Source of the DNA: an uncultured Parasphingopyxis sp.
Lineage (GTDB): Bacteria; Pseudomonadota; Alphaproteobacteria; Sphingomonadales; Sphingomonadaceae
Assembly (NCBI RefSeq): GCF_937129435.1
Contig: NZ_CAKZNF010000081.1
Span: forward strand, 1-44,176
Direction: 5' to 3'
DNA length: 44,176 nucleotides
Shown: piece by piece, positions 35,318 to 43,759 of the stretch
Layout: each line of letters starts with the position of its first letter
Position numbering within the stretch: the first letter of the stretch is position 1
Position numbers and translations under genes: made by a program
The notes under the pieces: model-generated
What the model was told of the DNA's origin: nothing
The model's input: the letters and a program-made list of their open reading frames with translations, nothing else
The model's database searches: none

Positions 35318-35510
35318 GAACCGACAACGCCTCCAGCTTCGCGGAAAAACCCCGCAAAACCAGACACCCCCGGCCTGTCGCACTCAGGACGGAAGAAGCC
35401 GGTTTTCCGAGCCTCCTCCTGTCGCCACGCCCATAGACAGGTTAACGTGACGCCATGATGACAAGCAAAGCGCCAAGTCCCGGTCAAGTCCGCAATGCGC
35501 GAATCTGCGG

Positions 35511-36386
35511 ATGAGTGAGTCCTTCGCGACACGGTTCGCGCCGAGCCCGACGGGGTATCTGCATCTCGGCCATGCCTATTCGGCATTGTGCGCGCATGAC
35601 GCCGCGCGCGCGGCAGGCGGGCGGTTTCTGTTGCGATTCGAGGATATCGACCAGGGCCGCGTCCGCGAGGAATATTACGCCGCGATCGAGGGGGATCTGC
35701 GCTGGCTCGGGCTGGAATGGGACGGCGAGCCGATGCGGCAATCCGCACGGTTCGAGGCCTATGATGCGGCCTTGGCGCAATTGCGGGCGCGCGATCTCGT
35801 CTATCCCTGTTTCTGCACGCGCAAGGAGATTGCCGCCGAAATCCGCGCCAGCGCATCGGCGCCGCATGGTATCGACGGCCCCGTTTATCCGGGCACCTGC
35901 CGAGCGGTCGCGCCGGCCGAGCGCGAAGCACGGATGGCGGACGAGGCCTTTGCGTGGCGGCTCGATATCGAGCGTGCGGCGAAGTTGGTGGGCCCGCTGC
36001 AATGGACGGATCGCGAGCTGGGCCGGGTGAAAGCCCGTCCGGAAGACCATGGCGATATCGTGCTGACCCGCAAGGATGCGCCCGCCTCCTATAATCTCGC
36101 CGTGGTCGTCGACGATGCAGCGCAAGGCGTGACCGATGTCGTTCGCGGCAACGACCTTGTCGCCGCGACCGATCTCCAACGGTTGCTGCAGGAGCTGCTC
36201 GGCCTTCCCGAACCGCGATACTGGCACCATGAACTGGTCACCGACGATGCGGGCAAGCGGCTGGCCAAGCGCGACGATGCGCGTTCGCTGCGGACATTGC
36301 GCGAAGCGGGCGCGGACCCGGCGGCGATCGTTGCGGCATTGCGCGAGGGGCCGCAGGTCCCCGATGCAGCGCTTCGATCCCGCTGA
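35511..36386 (+). CDS. gluQ: Glutamyl-Q tRNA(Asp) synthetase
   Basis: A 291-residue truncated glutamyl-tRNA synthetase paralogue that attaches glutamate to queuosine in the anticodon of tRNA-Asp. It keeps the class I catalytic domain: PSPTGYLHLGHAYSAL with the HIGH-type HLGH, the cysteines in YPCFCTRKE and YPGTCRA that bind zinc, and the KMSKS-equivalent GKRLAKRDDARSL. The anticodon-binding domain of GltX is absent and the length is right for GluQRS. It is divergent from the HNH gene; the 193-bp gap should hold both promoters. Confidence 0.94.
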   Translation: MSESFATRFAPSPTGYLHLGHAYSALCAHDAARAAGGRFLLRFEDIDQGRVREEYYAAIEGDLRWLGLEWDGEPMRQSARFEAYDAALAQLRARDLVYPCFCTRKEIAAEIRASASAPHGIDGPVYPGTCRAVAPAEREARMADEAFAWRLDIERAAKLVGPLQWTDRELGRVKARPEDHGDIVLTRKDAPASYNLAVVVDDAAQGVTDVVRGNDLVAATDLQRLLQELLGLPEPRYWHHELVTDDAGKRLAKRDDARSLRTLREAGADPAAIVAALREGPQVPDAALRSR

Positions 36387-36444
36387 TCGGCAAAATCATC
36401 GTCTTGCCGATGGCATTTTCGCGGATTCGGCTTACATTGGCCCC

Positions 36445-36669
36445 ATGCAGACGATCCTCATCATCTTTCTCATCGCCGCCATGGGCGCGACCGTTTTCTT
36501 CCTGATCCGCGGGATCGTCCAGTTCCTGAAGACGACCGAACAGGATCTGATGGGCGACGGGCCCAACATGTCGGGCCACCGGCAGAACAAGGCGATGCAG
36601 GGCCGTATCGCGATGCAGGCGGTCGCGGTCGTGATCTGCGTGCTGTTGCTGCTGTTGATGGGAAGATAG
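36445..36669 (+). CDS. HIG1-type twin-transmembrane protein
   Basis: A 74-residue protein with two membrane helices (ILIIFLIAAMGATVFFLIRG and AVAVVICVLLLLL) joined by a short loop, KTTEQDLMGDGPNMSGHRQN, leading into KAMQGRIAMQA. The Arg-Gln-Asn...Met...Arg...Gln pattern before helix 2 is the HIG1 domain signature, known from cytochrome oxidase accessory proteins. A role at the inner membrane with the respiratory chain is inferred. The start at 36445 has no strong ribosome-binding site. It is 58 nt downstream of gluQ. Confidence 0.8.
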   Translation: MQTILIIFLIAAMGATVFFLIRGIVQFLKTTEQDLMGDGPNMSGHRQNKAMQGRIAMQAVAVVICVLLLLLMGR

Positions 36670-36679
36670 CGCGGATTTT

Positions 36680-36812
36680 GTCAGACTTTGGCTATCGCCA
36701 AAGCGCGGCACCGGCCCGCACCCCCACCCGACCTCCCATTCAGAATACTCTCGTGGGAGGTCGGGTGGGGGTGCGGGCCGGTGCCGCGCTCGACCGCTAG
36801 GTCGAGTTTGAC
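36680..36812. repeat. GTCAGACT element with a perfect 36-bp palindrome nested inside
   Basis: The outer arms are GTCAGACT (36680-36687) and AGTTTGAC (36805-36812); inner hairpins are TTTGGC-TATC-GCCAAA (36687-36702) and TCGACC-GCTA-GGTCGA (36790-36805). Between those hairpins lies a perfect inverted repeat of 36 bp (36703-36738 and 36754-36789) around a 15-nt loop, with GCGCGGCACC at the outer end and GACCTCCCA at the inner end. The whole sits between the HIG1-type gene and the thioredoxin gene. Confidence 0.9.
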
Positions 36813-36899
36813 CATTGACTCCTCCCCCTACCCCTTGGGTTCCCGCCGCGCTTCCCCCATATAGGCGCAAAGCCGAACGCGAGCAGGAGCAATCCCCCC

Positions 36900-37829
36900 A
36901 TGGCAACACAGTTGAACCTCACCGAAGACCAGAAGGCCGAGGTCGAGCAGTTCCGCACCGACGTCGTCGAACCGTCGATGACGAAGCTCGTCATCCTCGA
37001 TTTCTGGGCCGAATGGTGCGGGCCGTGCAAGCAGCTCGCGCCCGTGCTCGAAAAGGTCGCGGCCGATTATGCCGACAAGGGCGTGGTGCTCAAGAAAGTG
37101 AACGTCGACGAGCAGAAGTTCATCGCCGCGCAATTCCAGGTCCAGTCGATCCCGGCCGTCTATGCGATGTTCCAGGGGCAGCCGGTCGCCGATCTCGGCA
37201 GTGCGCGCTCCGAAGGCCAGTTGAAACAGGCGCTCGACCAGATCCTGCAGCAGCTGCCGGTCGAGCCCGGCGCCGATGATGGCGGCAAGCCCGACAACAG
37301 CGCCGAGATCGCGCAATATGTCGAGATGGCCGAGAATGTGCTGGCGGATGGCGACCATGAACGTGCGCTCGGCATTTTCAGCCAGGTGCTCGAAATGGCG
37401 CCGACCGACACGAAGGTCATTTCCGGTTTCGCCCGCACGCTGATCGCGATGGGCAAGATCGACGAGGCGCGGCAGATGCTGGGCCAGGTGCCCGAGGATA
37501 TGCAGAGCGATCCCGATATCGTCCGCGCCCAGGCCGCGCTCGACCTCGCCGGCAGCGGCGCGGCGGACGAAGACATCGGCCCGCTCGAAGAAAAGGTCTC
37601 GGCGAACCCCGACGATCACGAGGCGCGGCTGGAGCTCGCCAATGCGCAGATCGCCAAGGGCGACCGCGATGCCGCCGCCGATAATCTGTTCCACATCATC
37701 GAGGCCGATCGCGAATGGAATGACGGCGCGGCGCGCGAGCGGCTGTTGAAGCTGTTCGAGGTCGTCGGCCTGGAAGATCCGTGGGTCTCGCAGCAACGCC
37801 GCCGGCTGTCGGCGATCCTGTTCGGGTGA
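36900..37829 (+). CDS. Thioredoxin-TPR co-chaperone (CnoX/YbbN family)
   Basis: A 309-residue protein: thioredoxin domain (about 15-120) with WCGPC (Cys40 and Cys43) and cis-Pro in VQSIPAVYAM, then a linker and a TPR-like C-terminal region (about 140-300: ALGIFSQVLEMAPTDTKVIS, ARTLIAMGKIDEARQML, EARLELANAQIAKGDRDAAA). It matches the CnoX/YbbN family, which holds stressed proteins for chaperones; E. coli CnoX has lost one active-site Cys, whereas here both are present, so it may also be a reductase. CAGGAGC precedes the ATG at 36900. Confidence 0.92.
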   Translation: MATQLNLTEDQKAEVEQFRTDVVEPSMTKLVILDFWAEWCGPCKQLAPVLEKVAADYADKGVVLKKVNVDEQKFIAAQFQVQSIPAVYAMFQGQPVADLGSARSEGQLKQALDQILQQLPVEPGADDGGKPDNSAEIAQYVEMAENVLADGDHERALGIFSQVLEMAPTDTKVISGFARTLIAMGKIDEARQMLGQVPEDMQSDPDIVRAQAALDLAGSGAADEDIGPLEEKVSANPDDHEARLELANAQIAKGDRDAAADNLFHIIEADREWNDGAARERLLKLFEVVGLEDPWVSQQRRRLSAILFG

Positions 37830-37845
37830 TAGCGGAGCGCGCCCT

Positions 37846-37978
37846 AATTCCTCCCCGGAACGGGGAGGTGGCAGCGCGAAGCGCTGACGGAGGGGCACCC
37901 GCCTCCTGGATCAGCACTTGTGGCGGGCGCCCCTCCACCATGCTGCGCATGGTCCCCCTCCCCGTACCGGGGAGGATT
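37846..37978. repeat. Modular 130-bp palindromic element, copy 2
   Basis: Same modules as 29295-29423 in reverse order: CCTCCCCGGAACGGGGAGG, CAGCGCGAAGCGCTG, a variable centre with GGCGGGCGCC, CCATGCTGCGCATGG and CCTCCCCGTACCGGGGAGG. It fills nearly all of the gap between the thioredoxin-TPR gene and the next one. Its last arm, GGGGAGG, lies 6 nt before the next ATG and so serves as that gene's Shine-Dalgarno. Confidence 0.85.
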
Positions 37979-37980
37979 GT

Positions 37981-38619
37981 ATGACCCGCCTCTCGATTTT
38001 CCCGCTCGCGGGGGCGATCCTGTTTCCGCGCGCGCAGCTGCCGCTGCATATCTTCGAGATGCGCTACCGGGCGCTGGTCAAGGATGCGATGGCGCGCGAC
38101 CGGCGGATCGCGATGATCCAGCCGCGCGGCGAAGGCGGTGGCGAGAATGATCGCCCGCCGCTGTTCGATATCGGCTGTGTCGGGCGGATCGCCGATGTCG
38201 AGGCGCTCGACGACGGGCGGTTCAACATCGTGCTCGACGGGCTGACGCGATTCCGGATGATCAGCGAGCGCGATGCCGGCACCAGCTTCCGCCAGATCGA
38301 TGCCGACCTGACCGAGTTCGCGGACGACGATTTCGACCCCGAACCGCTCGCCATCGCGATGCGCGGCGGGCTGACCGATGAGGCGAAGAAGTTCGCGAAC
38401 GCGCTCGGCTATGCCGTCGACTGGGACGGGATCGACGGGCTGGACGATGAAAGCTTCGTCAACCTGTGCGCCCAGGTCTCCCCCTTCGACATCGCCGCGA
38501 AACAGGCACTGCTCGAAGCCCCCACCATCGCCGATCGCGCCGAACTGCTGATCCAGTTCATGCAATTCTTCCGCATGCACCAGCAGAGCGGCGGGGACGA
38601 TCGGGCGACGTTGCAGTAG
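37981..38619 (+). CDS. Lon N-terminal domain protein (LonD type)
   Basis: A 212-residue protein that consists only of the Lon-protease substrate-binding (LAN) domain: LSIFPLAGAILFPRAQLPLH, IFEMRYRALVKDA, GRFNIVLDGLTRFRM, and a helical C-terminal part ending with RAELLIQFMQFFRMH. It lacks the ATPase and protease parts. Such stand-alone proteins are common in alphaproteobacteria; they may help protein turnover, but this is not shown. The start at 37981 uses the GGGGAGG supplied by the preceding repeat. Confidence 0.9.
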   Translation: MTRLSIFPLAGAILFPRAQLPLHIFEMRYRALVKDAMARDRRIAMIQPRGEGGGENDRPPLFDIGCVGRIADVEALDDGRFNIVLDGLTRFRMISERDAGTSFRQIDADLTEFADDDFDPEPLAIAMRGGLTDEAKKFANALGYAVDWDGIDGLDDESFVNLCAQVSPFDIAAKQALLEAPTIADRAELLIQFMQFFRMHQQSGGDDRATLQ

Positions 38620-38631
38620 ATTGATCGGCCC

Positions 38632-39408
38632 CTAGCTCTTCTGACGATCTAAATGCGTTTCCACTAAGAACGAGGCCATCGTACCGGCCATGTTTACGGC
38701 AAGTTTTGCATGACGTTCGGCTGGTCGCACGGGGATTTTTTCAGATCGCCCGTGAGAATCAGACAGCCGATTGCGCAGCGTGCCCAATCCATTCACTACA
38801 GTAGTTGCGCCGCCCAGAATCATTTTGATAGCTTCGGCTGAGTGCTGTGTTGGCGATAGATTTAGTTCCTCAGCTGCCATTCTATAGAGCTTAGGCAAGT
38901 CTGCGGTGTCGGAGTGTTCCGTGCCAGTCTCATCAAGAATTCTTTTCAGCACTGTTTCCAAGAGAGTTCGCGCGATGGTTATCGCGCCCTCCGGGTCCGT
39001 TTTCCGCCGCGAAAGTGCTTTTTCCCAAACTTCATGAACACCCTCGCTGTCAAAAGAGCGCAAGGAATCTGACGCTACCGAGTCCATTGGTGCTAGGTCG
39101 CGGCCCTCGAGGTAGTCGATCAGCGGTGTGAACGCGTTAGTTATGATCATTCTGCGATCTGCATATGAACCGGCTGCATCACGGATATAGGGCCAGAATG
39201 CCCCGAGAGTTCGGTGGGTCCGAACGAAATCTGGAAGGAGGTGTCGCGTGTTCTCACTTCGCATGAATTCGCGACGCAGATACTCGTAATATTTCGTGCC
39301 ATTCGACCCGCCAGTCGCAGACTCGATTAATATGCTTTCCATCATGGCGGCCCGTTCAGCCAAGCTGTCAGGAATCTCGGTTAGATCAAGTGGTCGGGCG
39401 GTATCCAT
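38632..39408 (-). CDS. Abortive-infection C-terminal domain (Abi_C) protein
   Basis: A 258-residue protein whose last 80 or so residues match the Abi_C family: KMILGGATTVVNGLGTLRNRLSDSHGRSE, with the HAKLAVNMAGTMASFLVETH helix. The N-terminal half is helical and charged, with KYYEYLRREFM and RRMIITNAFTPLIDYL. Members are thought to act in phage exclusion, but the toxic activity is unknown. The DNA is clearly AT-richer than its neighbours: 38821-38880 has 28 G+C in 60. It lies 19 nt behind ubiH on the same strand and stops 12 nt from the convergent LonD gene, so it was probably inserted precisely. No partner gene is seen. Confidence 0.85.
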   Translation of the reverse strand: MDTARPLDLTEIPDSLAERAAMMESILIESATGGSNGTKYYEYLRREFMRSENTRHLLPDFVRTHRTLGAFWPYIRDAAGSYADRRMIITNAFTPLIDYLEGRDLAPMDSVASDSLRSFDSEGVHEVWEKALSRRKTDPEGAITIARTLLETVLKRILDETGTEHSDTADLPKLYRMAAEELNLSPTQHSAEAIKMILGGATTVVNGLGTLRNRLSDSHGRSEKIPVRPAERHAKLAVNMAGTMASFLVETHLDRQKS

Positions 39409-39427
39409 CAGCTAGGTAGGCAACGCG

Positions 39428-40642
39428 CTAAACCATCACCCCCTGCAACAGCAGCGGCAGTTTCCCGCTCGTCCCGCGCGCCTCATCCGTGAACCTGCGC
39501 TGGAGCGGCGGGATTTTGCTCACGGCGTTCAGGCCGAACTGGCGCAGGCGGCTGGCGGGTTTGCCGGGTAGCCCGAACAACCGCGTCAGGCCGTCGGTGG
39601 CCATGGCGGTCATCAGCGTGTCGAGGCCGCGCCAGCGTTCGTAGCGCGCGAGGAGCTGGGCGTCGGCGAGGTCGAGGCCGAGCCGCGCGCCTTCCACCAG
39701 CACTTCGGTCAGCGCGGCGACATCGCGGAAGCCCACATTCAGCCCCTGCCCGGCGATCGGGTGCATGCCGTGCGCGCTGTCGCCGACCAAGGCGAGCCGG
39801 TGCGCGGTGATCTTCGCGGCGTTGTGGAAGCCGAGCGGATAGGCGGCGCGCGGCGCGGCAAGCGAGACGCTGCCGAGAAACCCGCCCATCCGCTTTTCCG
39901 CTTCGGCGAGGAAGGCGCGCTCGCCGAGCTTCAGCATCGCGGGGCCCTGTGCCTCGGGCACGCTCCACACCAGCGCCGAACGATGGCCGTTCGCATCGTC
40001 GTTCATCGGCAGGATCGCGAACGGACCATCCGCATAGAAAATCTCGTAGGCGATATGGCCGTGCGGTTTTTCGTGGTTCAGGCAGGCGATGATCGCATGC
40101 TGGCCGTAGCGCCAGTTGGCGATCTTGATCCCCGCCGCCTCGCGCGTCGGCGACCCGCGCCCCTCCGCACCGATCAGCAGCGGCGCGGTGAGTTCGCTGC
40201 CATCGTCCAGCGTTACCGTCACCTGGCCGGGCCCGCGATCGATGGCTTCGGCGCTGCGGCCCATATGGAGCGACACATTTTCGGCCTTCCGGCATGCCTC
40301 GAACAGCGTCGCGCGCATCAACCGGTTTTCGAACATGATGCCGAGCGGCCCTTCATCCTCCGCCGGTTCGAAATCGAGCCCGCCGGGTTCGAGGCCCTCG
40401 CTGACACGAATGGTGGAGATCAGGCAGCCCTTGCCGTCGAGCGCATCGCCGAGCCCGATGGCGCGCAACATCTTCCAGCTCGCGCTGGCGACGGCCGAAA
40501 CGCGGCCGTCATAGCGTGTGTCGAGCAAGGCTTCAGCCGGCGCGCAATCGATCACGGCGCTCGTCATGCCATGCGCGTCGAGCGCCAGAGCGAGCGTCTG
40601 GCCGACGAGACCGCCGCCGAGAATGATGACGTCGTTGTTCAC
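39428..40642 (-). CDS. FAD-dependent ubiquinone-biosynthesis hydroxylase (UbiH/Coq6 family)
   Basis: A 404-residue flavoprotein monooxygenase that hydroxylates the ubiquinone ring. It has the N-terminal FAD-binding fold GGGLVGQTLALALDAHG, the middle LIGAEGRGSPTREAAGI, and the second FAD motif GDSAHGMHPIAGQGLN followed by GFRDVAALTEVL. The exact ring position (UbiH, UbiF or UbiL) cannot be told by eye. The start is GTG at 40642, after AGGA that lies in the arm of the repeat at 40651; an open frame reaches 40975 only by running through that repeat. The abi gene follows by 19 nt. Confidence 0.92.
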   Translation of the reverse strand: MNNDVIILGGGLVGQTLALALDAHGMTSAVIDCAPAEALLDTRYDGRVSAVASASWKMLRAIGLGDALDGKGCLISTIRVSEGLEPGGLDFEPAEDEGPLGIMFENRLMRATLFEACRKAENVSLHMGRSAEAIDRGPGQVTVTLDDGSELTAPLLIGAEGRGSPTREAAGIKIANWRYGQHAIIACLNHEKPHGHIAYEIFYADGPFAILPMNDDANGHRSALVWSVPEAQGPAMLKLGERAFLAEAEKRMGGFLGSVSLAAPRAAYPLGFHNAAKITAHRLALVGDSAHGMHPIAGQGLNVGFRDVAALTEVLVEGARLGLDLADAQLLARYERWRGLDTLMTAMATDGLTRLFGLPGKPASRLRQFGLNAVSKIPPLQRRFTDEARGTSGKLPLLLQGVMV

Positions 40643-40650
40643 TTCGCTTG

Positions 40651-40726
40651 TCCTGAGCTTGTCGAAGGACCGATTTCTTCTGTCCCGCAGGCAAAGGAAA
40701 GACAGGGCTTCGACAAGCTCAGCCCA
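40651..40726. repeat. CTTCGACAAGCTCAG-type inverted repeat, copy 4
   Basis: The arms CTGAGCTTGTCGAAGG and CTTCGACAAGCTCAG pair around a 38-bp centre. It lies directly upstream of the ubiH-like gene, reading into its ribosome-binding site. The remaining stretch 40727-40896 before ftsK has no further feature that I can recognise; it should contain the promoters of both divergent genes. Confidence 0.8.
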
Positions 40727-40896
40727 AACGGCATTCTTCTGAAGTGTGCCACTTCTAAACCACTCATCGTCATGAGGACTCGCTTTAACGCGCGAAAACC
40801 GGGCGCGATAGGCTGTCGCGCTTGACGCGGAGTCCGCCCAGCGCGCATTAGGGTTAATCGAGAGAACATTTGGCGCACAAAGCGGGGGTCGCGCGC

Positions 40897-42876
40897 ATGG
40901 CAAGCAAGGGAATGACGGCACAATTGCCGGCCTGGAGAGAGGCGATGCGGCGCGCGGCGGCGCGATCGTCGGCACTGCTGGGCGCGCTCGGCATGCTGGT
41001 GGGGACGCTGCTGGTGACGCTGTCGCTCGTCAGCTACCGTCCGTCCGACCCCTCCTTCCTCACCTCGGCCGGTCATTCGGCGCAGAACTGGCTCGGCCCG
41101 CTCGGCGCCTATGTGTCCGAATTCCTGCTGCTCGTCTTCGGGCCGCTCGTGGCGCTGATAATCCCGCTCGTGATCGTCGTCGCGCTGCGGCTGTGGCGCG
41201 ATGCGCCGCTCGGCCGCTGGCTGCGCTCGGCGCTCCTGATTTGGGCCGCGATCCTGCTGATCGGCGCGGCAATGATGCTGGCAACCAATGCGAGCATTCG
41301 CGGGCTGCCGCTCGGATGGGGCGGTCTGCTCGGCTATGGCGGCGGATCGCTGTTCGAGGCGCTGATCGGCGTTCTGGGCGATGCCGGCGTCTGGGCACGC
41401 TGGACGCTGGTGCCGCTGCTCGGCGCGGGCGGGCTTTATCTCTGGTGGAAGGGCCTGGCGCTCGAAGAGGAAGAGCGCGCCTTCATCTTCCGCCGCGAGG
41501 CGCGAGCGCCGGTCAAGATTTCCGAGCCCGAAGCGGCGAAGGCGCCCAAGCCGCGCAAGATCGTCGCGCCGCCGCCCGATCCCGAAGACAAGCGCAGCCC
41601 CGTCATCGCCGAGCCCAAATCGGCGAAACAGGGCAAGGCCAGGCCGAAGCAGCGCTCGCTCAATCTCGATTACGAACTGCCGCCGATCGAGCTGCTCAAC
41701 CCGCCGCCCGACGACAACGGGCCCAAGCTCGATCGCAGCGCGCTCGAGCGCAATGCGCGGCTGCTCGAATCGGTGCTCGACGATTTCAAGGTGAAGGGCG
41801 AAGTCGTCGAGGTTCGCCCCGGTCCCGTCGTCACCATGTACGAGCTGGAACCGGAAAGCGGGATCAAGGCGAGCCGCGTCATCCAGCTCGCCGACGATAT
41901 CGCACGCAATATGAGCGCGATCTCCGCGCGCGTCGCGGTGATTCCGGGCCGCAGCGTGATCGGCATCGAACTGCCGAACTCCTCGCGCCAGATGGTCGTG
42001 CTCAGCGAAATGATCGGCAGCGCGAGTTTCGAGGACCAGTCGGGCAAGCTACCGATCATCCTCGGCAAGAATATCGCCGGCGATCCCGTGATCGCCGATC
42101 TCGCGCCGATGCCGCATCTGCTCGTCGCCGGCACTACCGGTTCGGGCAAGTCGGTGGGGCTCAATTGCATGATCCTGTCGCTGCTCTACCGGCTGACGCC
42201 CGAGGAATGTAAGCTGATCATGATCGATCCGAAGATGCTCGAGCTCAGCATCTACGACGATATTCCGCATCTGCTCTCGCCCGTCGTCACCGAGCCGGCC
42301 AAGGCGATCCGCGCGCTCAAATGGGCGGTCGAGCAGATGGAGGATCGCTATCGGATGATGGCGTCGCTCTCGGTGCGCTCGCTGCAGGGCTTCAACGACA
42401 AGGTCCGCGCCGCCAAGGCCACGGTGGATGCAGAACGCGAGCGGTTGCATGGGGAACTGGTGATTGATTTCGTGACGCCCGACTGGTTCGCCGATTATCC
42501 CAAAGCCTGTATGGGCGGTTGGGGATCGACGGGGCTTAACATCACGCCAGCAGGCGACGTTCTGCCCTGTCACGCGGCAGAGACGATTCCCTCGCTCAGC
42601 TTTGCCAATGTCACCAAGGCCAGCCTGTCCGAGATCTGGTACGACGATCCCGCGTTCAATGCCTTTCGCGGCACCGATTGGATGCCCGAGTTGTGCCAAA
42701 GCTGCGAGCGTCGTGACATCGACTTTGGCGGCTGCCGCTGTCAGGCGATGGCGATTCTGGGCGATCCGGCGGCCACAGACCCCGTCTGCCGCAAATCCCC
42801 CAACCGCGCCGCTGTCGATGCGCTGCTGGATGACCCGGCTTCCGACGAACCCTTCGTCTACCGCGTCCATGTCTGA
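40897..42876 (+). CDS. ftsK: DNA translocase FtsK, truncated and fused to the PqqE C-terminus
   Basis: A 659-residue in-frame fusion. Residues 1-508 are FtsK: four hydrophobic helices (about 25-180) that anchor it at the division site, a Pro/Lys-rich linker (about 200-270), the alpha-domain, and the start of the motor with Walker A GTTGSGKS (about 412-419) and the [20 protein letters not shown] stretch. It stops matching after [12 protein letters not shown]; Walker B, the rest of the motor and the DNA-reading gamma domain are missing. Residues 509-659 are PqqE. Intact FtsK would be about 780-800 residues. The join at about 42420 looks like a chimera. The start is ATG 40897 (GGGGG upstream), with TTG 40870 as alternative. 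Confidence 0.9.
   Translation: MASKGMTAQLPAWREAMRRAAARSSALLGALGMLVGTLLVTLSLVSYRPSDPSFLTSAGHSAQNWLGPLGAYVSEFLLLVFGPLVALIIPLVIVVALRLWRDAPLGRWLRSALLIWAAILLIGAAMMLATNASIRGLPLGWGGLLGYGGGSLFEALIGVLGDAGVWARWTLVPLLGAGGLYLWWKGLALEEEERAFIFRREARAPVKISEPEAAKAPKPRKIVAPPPDPEDKRSPVIAEPKSAKQGKARPKQRSLNLDYELPPIELLNPPPDDNGPKLDRSALERNARLLESVLDDFKVKGEVVEVRPGPVVTMYELEPESGIKASRVIQLADDIARNMSAISARVAVIPGRSVIGIELPNSSRQMVVLSEMIGSASFEDQSGKLPIILGKNIAGDPVIADLAPMPHLLVAGTTGSGKSVGLNCMILSLLYRLTPEECKLIMIDPKMLELSIYDDIPHLLSPVVTEPAKAIRALKWAVEQMEDRYRMMASLSVRSLQGFNDKVRAAKATVDAERERLHGELVIDFVTPDWFADYPKACMGGWGSTGLNITPAGDVLPCHAAETIPSLSFANVTKASLSEIWYDDPAFNAFRGTDWMPELCQSCERRDIDFGGCRCQAMAILGDPAATDPVCRKSPNRAAVDALLDDPASDEPFVYRVHV
42421..42876 (+). 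pseudogene. pqqE: PqqA peptide cyclase (PqqE) C-terminal part
   Basis: These 151 residues match the SPASM-domain end of PqqE, a radical-SAM enzyme that cross-links Glu and Tyr of PqqA in PQQ synthesis. Cysteine motifs for the auxiliary clusters are [20 protein letters not shown] and [33 protein letters not shown] is the diagnostic stretch. The N-terminal radical-SAM CxxxCxxC half is missing, replaced by FtsK. The codon use is less strictly GC-rich than in FtsK. The stop overlaps the next start by 8 nt, as in a natural pqq operon. Confidence 0.88.
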
Positions 42877-43759
42877 CACTGGCGCACTGCTGGATGTGGG
42901 GGACGGCCATCGCATCTGGGTGCAGACCGTTGGGCGCCGGGGCGGCATCCCGGCGGTGTATCTGCACGGCGGACCGGGCAGCGGCTGCAACCCGTCGCAG
43001 CACAAGCTGTTTGATCCGGATCGGCATTTCGCCGTTTTTGTCGATCAGCGCGGTGCGGGGCGAAGCCAGCCGCACGGCGAACGCCGGGCCAATACCACCA
43101 CGCATCTGATCAGTGATCTGGAAGCGGTGCGGCAGCATCTTGGAGTGGAGAGCTGGCTTGTGGTGGGTGGCTCCTGGGGGGCTACGCTGGCGCTGGCCTA
43201 CGCTCAGGCGCATTCTGAGAGGGTGACGGGGATCGTGCTGCGTGCGACGTTTCTGGGCACGGCGGCTGAACTGGACTGGGCGTTCAACCAAGCCCTGCCG
43301 GCGTTCCAGCCTGATCTTTACGCCGCGTTGATGGCGCAGGCCGATGGAAGCCTTGAGACGCTGTGGCCCAAGATATTGAACCCCGATCCGGCAATTCACA
43401 CAGCCCCCGCCCGCGCCTTCAGCAACGCGGAACGCGCTTTGTCCGATCTGTCGCCCGCGCCTCCAAAAAAGGACGGCCCGCTGCCCGCCAGCGCCTTCAT
43501 GGAGGCGCATTACTTTGCGAATGATTGTTTTCTGGAGCCGGGTGCGCTGATGCGCGGCGCGGACAGGCTGGTCGGGATTCCCGGCGTCATCGTACAGGCC
43601 CGGCTTGACCTGCTGTGCCCGCCGATCACGTCCGCGCGTCTTGCGGCTGTCTGGCCGGATGCGCGACTGGTCCTGATCGAGGCGGCGGGCCATTCCCTTG
43701 GCCACCCTGCCGTCTTTGACGCTGTGCGTGCGGGTATTGCGGCACTTAGCGCCGGATGA
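42869..43759 (+). CDS. Proline iminopeptidase-like alpha/beta hydrolase
   Basis: A 296-residue S33-family hydrolase of the prolyl aminopeptidase type, which removes N-terminal proline. [18 protein letters not shown] is the oxyanion-hole region, [14 protein letters not shown] is family-typical, [15 protein letters not shown] has the nucleophile Ser, and the acid and His are in [11 protein letters not shown] and [10 protein letters not shown]. Its start is inside the pqqE end (ATGTCTGA), and a peptidase next to pqqE may trim the PqqA peptide; that is inferred from position. The gene belongs to the foreign right end of the window. It runs over the end of the convergent partial gene by 14 nt. Confidence 0.9.
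   Translation: MSDTGALLDVGDGHRIWVQTVGRRGGIPAVYLHGGPGSGCNPSQHKLFDPDRHFAVFVDQRGAGRSQPHGERRANTTTHLISDLEAVRQHLGVESWLVVGGSWGATLALAYAQAHSERVTGIVLRATFLGTAAELDWAFNQALPAFQPDLYAALMAQADGSLETLWPKILNPDPAIHTAPARAFSNAERALSDLSPAPPKKDGPLPASAFMEAHYFANDCFLEPGALMRGADRLVGIPGVIVQARLDLLCPPITSARLAAVWPDARLVLIEAAGHSLGHPAVFDAVRAGIAALSAG

Noticed and set aside
40643..40975. 110-residue N-terminal extension of the ubiH-like protein
   Set aside because: It would be coded by the palindromic repeat and the ftsK-side spacer; the FAD fold starts right after GTG 40642, as in the family.
40897..42876. FtsK-PqqE as a genuine new fusion enzyme
   Set aside because: Both partners lack essential parts and the other end of the window has a similar broken join, so a chimera is the better explanation until reads show otherwise.
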